Made by a program: the position numbers and the translations under genes
The notes under the pieces: generated by a model
The model's input: only the letters and a program-made list of their open reading frames with translations
What the model was told of the DNA's origin: nothing
The model's database searches: none
Assembly: GCA_009733775.1 (NCBI GenBank)
Contig: WOGZ01000027.1
Location: 124,001-188,000 of the forward strand
Source of the DNA: Alectoria sarmentosa
Taxonomy: Eukaryota; Ascomycota; Lecanoromycetes; Lecanorales; Parmeliaceae
DNA: 64,000 nt
Direction of reading: 5' to 3'
Part shown: positions 57,191-64,000 of the stretch, one piece after another
Layout: the number at the start of each line of letters is the position of its first letter
Numbering within the stretch: the first letter of the stretch is position 1

Positions 57191-59787
57191 ATAACATTAT
57201 CATCCTTTTATCCGGATCCATTGGAGACACATAATTTTTCAGTGCGCGAAATCTCTTTTACATTACCTTGGAATCTTGCGCTTTGTTGCACCACTTACCG
57301 CACTATCTTAAATATAAAGATATACCAGGTTGCTTGACACCAGTCTTCATCAGCACCATCATCTTTTCCTCTCCTCTCCCTTCTCTTTTCGGAGATGGCT
57401 CTGTGGTTGGCCAAAAGCTCGGGATTTGGGTGGTTGTCTGGCTCCTCGCGTCCTGAACTTTCGTTTCTTCTGGAAAGGATACATGAATCGACGGCAACGA
57501 ATGAACGGGTCTTCACCAGTTGTCGTCTCCACTCTTTCCAAGGTACACAGGCGGAGCGGCCGTGGTCCAGAGACCGCGGATTCATCGCCTGTCTCCGGGT
57601 ATTCACAATTTCTGTTTCTTCTGCAGAGCGATACCATATGCAGAGTGTCTGCAATCTGGGATTGCTGTTCAATCCTGGTAACAAGCTTGCGGAACTGGTT
57701 GGGACAGGACTTTCTTTCTCCGGAGTTCCGACTGTCAGCAGAATCCGGGGCCGACTGCTTAGTCGTACATGATCGCGCAAGGCCCATTTCATATCGATGA
57801 CTACCCACAGCATATCTTCAGAGGAGATTTGAGGCCTTGTGTCGACGAAAACGTCACGTACAGCCAGTACCTTCACCTGGACTTCCACCCTTCCGCGCAC
57901 TGCCCAGGATCAACATCACAACGACGCGAGTAGTTAGTTCTGGGACAATGAGTACTGAGGATATGGCGATGGTGAAAGTGTCTGGACGTATATAGGAAAT
58001 TCTGCATATATCCCCATGTTAAATGAAATCCAGCTGCTTTCTTCGTTGTCCTGGGATTGGTGATCATGATCACGAATGCGTTTGAGGTAGGATTTGCTAA
58101 GAGTACAGATGACAAGCTGACCGCGTTCCCTGACCTCGTTTCTATTTATGGCCATGCCCAATAAATGTTCGGCCATGTTTGCGGCCTCCCAACTCGTCCT
58201 CGAGCATCACACAGACACAGCATAACATTTTGCATCTTGTGTCTTTCTTGAGCATGCAACATCTGACACGCATAGCGCCATTCATACATTCGTACAACGT
58301 ACTACCATTCTCAGCGACGTCCTTAGCCATTCAGATGCTGCGATTATCCGGTCAGTTCGAAGACACCCCCGGAAAGCCTGATGGCGGATGATCGCTGACT
58401 TTGACTTTTGGGTTCTAAGACGGTCAATCGACGAGCAGTGGCAGAGATCCGCATCCAATTCTGTGCCATTCTGGCACCCCCAAATCGCCCTTCTCCGCTC
58501 CGCACCTCCACCTAGCGTTCTTGGACATCTTCTTCCCCAAACGAGATGATCCATGCGGTGGTCAGTCTATTCCAAAAGTCGAGCGAGGACAAGCCAGGTG
58601 TCTCGATCGCCATGCCAACAGAGAAGTCAGGTGTGGCCGCGAGGCCTTGAACAACTGGAGCTGCCAGCGGGGATTTGTCGAAGATTCAGCTGGCACTCCC
58701 GAGAAGACGTGGATGTAGACACGTGATCGAAAACGGAATTGGAAAGAATACGGAGCCTCGAACTCTTTTCATTGCAATTTTCGCGGTTGTTCTTTTTTCG
58801 TTCTTGTAATTTGGATGCTTTCTTTACGCAACATAGTAGATGATTTCCACATATTGATGCTTGTTATCTTCGGTGTTGTTTCAATTGGTCAGCTCTTTTC
58901 TTCGTTTGGGGTTATTTTAGCTTTTGGGTATTGGAGCTGGGTGTTCCTATTTACCAATATCGAGCCGCTGGAGGCAGTACTCGTTCAAGCCTTCCCATAT
59001 ACTGAGTCGAGTCCTCGATAATGCAGCATAGGATGTTCAATCTGGGGTATGACCGTGGCTGCTGGAGTGAAATTGAGAGGCTACAAGAAGGTAGACAGTG
59101 AGGCCGGGCAAAAGTTCCGCTTTATTTAGAATCAATGTCACGGAATTTCACTTCTCGGACTCAACGGGATCCGGACTAGCCGAGTGCAGAGGCCACTACT
59201 TAATCCCTTCGTTCTTCGAAAACTTTCTTCTTCCTTCGACATTTCATCCTTCTTTGACGATCAGCTAAACAGGACCTGCACCCCCTCAGGACTCTTGTTA
59301 CCCAGTCAAACAGGATATCAGAGTGTCCGTCAAGCTCTATCAAGCAGATCAACAGTCTGCTATCACACTGAAAATCAGTCAAGGTATGATACACTCACAG
59401 TCCTCACCTCATTTGTCACACCTCCACAACACCCCATCTACTCCACGCCTGCCATCTCACACCCACCAAATCTTCATCTTCTTCATCTTTCCCATCACCT
59501 ACACTCCCTGAGACTCACTTCGCTCACGTCGCCGAGCACGTCATCACGATCAGAGGTCGACGCAGCGACTTTGCCGCCTTGGCCAATTGAGGTCATAGGC
59601 GGGGCTCAACATAGGTTCATCAAGCTCTTCCTCAACTCACCTTATTCACGAGTTCACCCCACATTTTACATCCTACATCAAGTCCATTCCTTCCCAGATG
59701 ATTATTGACTCTTCACCTGTCAACAAAATCATTGTGGAAGGCTAGCTGAAGTCCTAGTGCAGAACTCCAAACCTCAATCTCGTCACC
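57191..59787. other. Unresolved region and helicase promoter
   Basis: 57295-57900 is covered by overlapping ORFs on both strands (201 codons on minus; 125-156 on plus). None has a recognisable motif, so at most one is real. 58149-59180 shows only short ORFs, one with a hydrophobic profile (58815-59021, +). 59184-59708 is a Ser/His/Pro-rich frame in what is probably the promoter and leader of the helicase gene. Confidence 0.4.
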
Positions 59788-61869
59788 ATGTCTGCCAACG
59801 CTGATGATCACGCTCTTGCGGATATGACCAACAAGATTGCCAATGTCCAGGTCGACGAGGCGGCGCTCGAACGTGTCAAAGGAGCGAAGTGGGGTACCCC
59901 CGAGGGGTACGATTACACGAGGTACACCACGGGACCTAGTGACAAGACCGCCCCAGCTTCGGAGCCAGACCAGCCGCAAGCAGACGCTTCGACCTGGGCT
60001 GCTAATGCAGTCAGATACGTATGGGAAGAAGAATTCGGTGATGTTGGCCCTCAACACAAGGAGCTGGAGAGAATACTGTTCGGAGATGAGCATAAGATGG
60101 AGCAAGGCGAAGAATTCTCCAAGTGAGTCACACCCTTTACGTGGTAACGTTGGTTCGCACGACTGACTAGACCAGGCTTACCGAGATCGGTGTCACCTTC
60201 GAAAGTGAGACAAAGATTAAACCAGTTGCCAGTGTAATTTAACCATCACTTTCTTCTGCAAGCAGCGCTGACATGCTCTTCGCATAGTTTGAAGATGCAG
60301 GCCTTCACCCTGTGATGCTAGCAAATGTTAAGCTCTGCGGCTACAAGGTCCCAACTCCAATTCAAGCCTACTGCCTCCCCTCAGTCTTGAAGGGTATTGA
60401 CATCATCGGCATTGCTCAGACGGGTATGTAATACGTGGTATTAGAAGAAATCGAGACTAACAATATCACAGGATCGGGAAAGACTGCCGCTTTCTTGATT
60501 CCAACCCTATCTAAGCTCATGGGCAAGGCCAAGAAGCTAGCAGCACCTCGTCCGAACCTCACGAAGCCTTGGACTCGAGAGGATGGGGTCCGTGCTGAGC
60601 CCCTGATTCTTATTGTTGCTCCCACTCGTGAGCTCGCAACTCAAATCTTTGATGAAGCTCGTCGCTTGTGCTACCGATCTATGCTTCGTCCTTGCGTCAT
60701 CTATGGTGGTGCTCCGAGCGGAGAGCAAATGGACGAACTGAGAAAGGGCTGCGATGTGTTGATTGCCACTCCTGGACGTCTCATGGACTTCATGAGCCGT
60801 GGTCACCTTCTTTCTCTGAGTCGCGTCAAGTAGGTCCATCGGCCTCAAGGATCGTCTACGATAGAGCACTGACTATAGCAGATATACCATCATCGACGAA
60901 GCTGATGAGATGGTCTCTCCCGACTGGGTCGAAGAGATGCGGAATGTCATGGGAGGCGCAGATGCTAACGCCGACGATGATCACGTGTACATGATGTTCT
61001 CCGCCACGTTCCCTAAGGAAGCCCGTGCGGTTGCCAAAGAGTACATGTCGAAAGATCACATTCGCATCCGCGTTGGTCGCGCCGGCTCTTCGCACATCAA
61101 CATCATACAGAAGGCAAGAGCGTCCTCTCAGGCTTTGCTAGCAGAAGCTTACAGTTTTTCAGGTCCTTTTTGTCGACGAGCCTAAGAAGCGCGACTGTCT
61201 CTTCGATCTCTTGCTCTCGATGCCACCTGCTCGCACCATTGTCTTTGTGAACAATAAGAAGGCAGCCGATTTTCTTGATGACTTCCTCTACAACCGTGGG
61301 CTTCCAAGCACGTCCATACATTCAGATCGCACCCAGCGTGAGCGCGAAGACGCAATGTAAGCCAATACTAGTACCTGCTGATGCGACACCTACTTACGAT
61401 GTACAGTCGTGCTTTCAGATCAGCCAAAGCTCCTCTACTTGTAGCCACTGGTGTGTCTGCTCGTGGACTCGACATCAAGAACGTGATGCATGTCATCAAC
61501 TATGACTTACCTAATTCTGACTATGGCGGCATCAACGAATATGTCCATCGCATCGGGAGGACTGCTCGTATTGGCAACATCGGCATGGCGACATCATTCT
61601 ACAATGACAAGAACGAGGACATCGCAGAGGCTTTGACCAAGCTTCTCATTGAAACTCATCAGGTTGTGCCTGACTTCCTTGAGAGTTACAAGCCTGAGAA
61701 CGAAGAGCTCAAGTTTGATGACGATACTGACGATGAGGGCGACGACGCGGCTGCTAGTGATGCATGGGGTGGGGGGACGCAGACAAATGGCACGGCCAAC
61801 GACGATGCCTCTGGCGATGCTTGGGGTACTGAGGCTCCTGCTGCTGACACCAATGGTGGCTGGAACTAA
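59788..61869 (+). CDS. DEAD-box ATP-dependent RNA helicase
   Basis: Seven exons: 59788-60122, 60176-60233, 60288-60423, 60472-60829, 60882-61113, 61163-61356 and 61407-61869, giving 591 residues. All helicase motifs are present in order: Q motif GYKVPTPIQAYCLPS, I AQTGSGKT (about 174-181), Ia PTRELATQ, GG, Ib TPGRLMDF, II IIDEADEM, III SAT, IV IVFVNN, V ATGVSARGLDIKNV and VI HRIGRTARIG. The N-terminal extension includes GVTFESETKI; the C-terminus is acidic with AWG/GGWN repeats. This layout resembles Ded1/Vasa-type cytoplasmic translation helicases, but the segment after DEAD (MVSPDWVEEM) differs from standard Ded1, so the exact orthologue is uncertain. Intron 5 (61114-61162) has a GC donor (GCAAGA). 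Confidence 0.95.
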
Positions 61870-62312
61870 ACTCACCATTTGCAAGAGCAAGGCTGCTCTG
61901 TGTCCCCAAGTGTATCTCCGCGACAATTCAAGCATAGGCGTAAGCGACCTTCGATGATGAGGTAGGTTCTAGATTGCAGACATGATCTTTCCTTCTTCAT
62001 CTCAGAATAGCTAGCTTGCAATCAAATGATACCTAACACAGCTGCTTTTCAACCGTATTCATCTGCTTGAAACGTGATGTAAATTTTTTGCAATTTGTAA
62101 CCATGACGGCTTGTGTTGACATCCGCCGGCTTTGCGCTCTGATTCCGTCATATTGATACACTTACAAACTGCGAAAACTCACCCTCTTGAATCTGAAAAG
62201 TGAATAAATATGGCAGTCTGGTTCATGCAATAGTGCACTGAGGGGACGCATTGCTTCACTTCCACAACACAAAACTTAGCGTCCACCTAGTCCTGAGCGC
62301 GTTTCACTCAAC
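61870..62312. other. Intergenic between two plus-strand genes
   Basis: Holds the helicase 3' end and the next promoter. No feature recognised. Confidence 0.5.
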
Positions 62313-64000
62313 ATGGAGCAAAATAAAACCCACAACTCCCAGCCCACACAACCACGAACACTAAGCAAGCTGTCCATCATGAAGAGCAAGAGTCCAAGCC
62401 ACGAGATGGCAGTGGCTAGCAAAGACACAGTCGAAAACATCAACGACGATGGCAAGAAGTTGAACACTCCACCGTAAGTCGGAGTCGATACACACCAACG
62501 CTTAGAGATTTTCTGACACTTTTCATAGTGCGAGCAGCGCTGAACTCTGTGGCTCAGAAAACTCAAGCAAGCGAGGACGATTGAGAGCGGCCAGTCTGGC
62601 TGGCAGCCGTAAGTTATTCTGATCCAAGAACTATTGTCGGCGGGCGTGTTGAGCTCTTTTTGAAGCCTCCAGCCGAAACGGGTTGGACGAATGTTTTCTA
62701 ACTAAGAAGCGTACAGCATCAGTTGGGCGAGGGTTTGGAAATCCATCCGCAGGTTTCGGAGCAGGTCTCCAAAATGTCCCATCACCCATCACTACTACTA
62801 CCACCACGCAACGCCAGGCTCCGCCACGCGAAGTAATCAAGGCCAACGACGTACGCGAGCCACTTCCAGTGAAAAATCTTCCTGGCATCACTGAGGCTCT
62901 GGGAGATCTCGCTCCCAGTCAAGCCAATCAACCTCCAGTAAAGCTTCCCGGACGTCCAGCGCCGATAGCAGAAAATGTATCGGTGGTCCCTCCTTCGGAG
63001 CCAGAGTTACTTTATGGAGACAGCCAAGAGGACAGCCCATACAAGAAGGACGCAGCGCCGCTTCTCAACATATACAGTCGTCGAGCCGACCAGATCGGAC
63101 CCAGCCATCGTATTCCTGGAATAGGGCATTTGGGAGATTTACTGGCTCCTCCAGGTTGGAAGACAGGCGATGAGCCTATCGATGAAGCCGAAGCGCAGAA
63201 ACTCTTTGCAGCCTCTCGCCTGAAAGCTAAAGAGTTACTTGACGAGGATATCACCGTGACTGGCCAGCTGTCAAGCGCTGATCAAGAAAAACGTAGTGCA
63301 GAAAAGAATTCGCAATACCAGATACAACGCACTCTTGATGAATACCTGCTCATCGAAAGAGTGAAGCTGCACAAGTTCTGGCAGGAGCGCAAGCAGAAGC
63401 TTTCCCAACAATTGCATTCCCAACCGCAACAACATCGCCAATCCGAGGCCCGCCCTCAGCCAATGCAACCACGTGCCGAGACTTCAATGATAGCATATCA
63501 GCGACAACAACAATGTTTGGTCCCTGCTTCGCCACATTTGTATGGTCCCAGTCCCCCTGTGTCTGGTGGAACTCTGAATGCTCGTATCAGTTTTATGCAG
63601 CAAGGTGCTACTGACGTCCCTCTTGATCACGAATGGCTGACGGCTGACAATGTGCTACTGCCAGGCCTCCATATACCACAAGCCTCTCCAATGAGCCCGA
63701 CTTTCCTTGACCCAGGCCTCGTACCACAAACGTTAGAGGCTGTGTACCATTGTTACGCTCGCAACCAAGTACTCATTATGAACATGAACAACGAGAATGA
63801 GAGGTTCTTGACCCAATGGACTGCGAAATTTCATGGTCAGAGACCCCAAGATCGGGCGGCAATGCCCGGTGTCATCCCGCTCATCACCGACCGGCAAGCA
63901 GCGCCACTCGGCAGCATTCATCATGGTTATGTGCCACAAGAATCACATTCCCGACCACCATCACAGGCAAAATATGGGGGAATGCCCGAGCTAGCTGCGC
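62313..64000 (+). CDS. Disordered protein with coiled coil, 3' end missing
   Basis: Exons 62313-62473, 62529-62608 and 62717 to the window edge join in phase; the frame is still open at 64000. The start MEQNKTHNSQPTQPRTLSKL is followed by Ser/Lys-rich sequence, SVGRGFGNPSAGFGAGL, a Pro-rich stretch, then RIPGIGHLGDLLAPPGWKTG and AQKLFAASRLKAKELLDED. A probable coiled coil follows (RTLDEYLLIERVKLHKFWQE), then Gln/Pro-rich sequence and a more ordered part with YARNQVLIMNMNNENERFL. I recognise no domain. It is a typical Pezizomycotina regulatory-looking protein, function unknown. Confidence 0.75.

Noticed and set aside
59184..59708. 174-codon plus ORF upstream of the helicase
   Set aside because: Ser/His/Pro-rich with no motif, lying in the probable promoter/leader; kept only as a note.
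1..64000. CRISPR arrays, bacterial operons or phage elements
   Set aside because: No short regularly spaced direct repeats with unique spacers; introns and gene content are fungal. The tandem arrays are continuous minisatellites without spacers.

Overview
The window is nuclear DNA from a filamentous ascomycete (Pezizomycotina). The evidence is short spliceosomal introns of about 45-160 bp with GTANGT donors and CTGAC/CTAAC branch sites, a bacterial-type opsin next to fungal carotenoid genes, a saccharopine-forming (alpha-aminoadipate) lysine gene, and a retrotransposon destroyed by C-to-T mutation. A dothideomycete-like lineage is my guess. Gene models were spliced by hand; in every complete model the exon lengths sum to a multiple of three.

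Layout. 1-2990 (-): 5' part of a long low-complexity protein, divergent from SED5 (3824-5142, +), the Golgi syntaxin. 5143-9111: no firm gene. 9112-10963 (+): secreted GH47 alpha-1,2-mannosidase. 13170-14741 (+): disordered orphan protein. 15349-16140: 96-107 bp minisatellite. 17885-18971 (-): secreted SGNH esterase. 19397-24683: complete but dead Ty1/Copia element with 348-bp LTRs and a 5-bp target duplication. 25960-27899 (-): LYS9 in ten exons. 29128-30018 (-): NAD-dependent epimerase/dehydratase. 30940-33481: two decayed enzymes, a short-chain dehydrogenase (+) and an O-methyltransferase (-). 33761-34626 (-): dual-specificity phosphatase fold without its catalytic loop. 36143-37144 (+): F-box-like/DUF7730-type protein. 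39424-39567 (-): a proline tRNA gene carrying a second, spliceosomal-looking intron in its T arm.

40447-52881 is a complete carotenoid/opsin cluster: carO (rhodopsin), carB (phytoene desaturase), one unknown gene, carRA (lycopene cyclase/phytoene synthase) and, divergently, carX (carotenoid oxygenase). CarRA makes phytoene and cyclises desaturated product, CarB desaturates, CarX cleaves carotene to retinal, and CarO binds retinal as a predicted light-driven proton pump. Past the cluster are two minisatellites (53565-54170, 54541-54725), a decayed coding-like stretch (55145-57190), an intact DEAD-box RNA helicase (59788-61869, +), and the 5' part of a disordered protein that runs off the right edge (62313-64000, +).

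The observations most worth a second look are the tRNA with two introns, the unusual CpC/CpT context and reciprocal LTR gradient of the mutations in the Copia element, the LYS9 micro-exons, and the phosphatase that has lost its active site.
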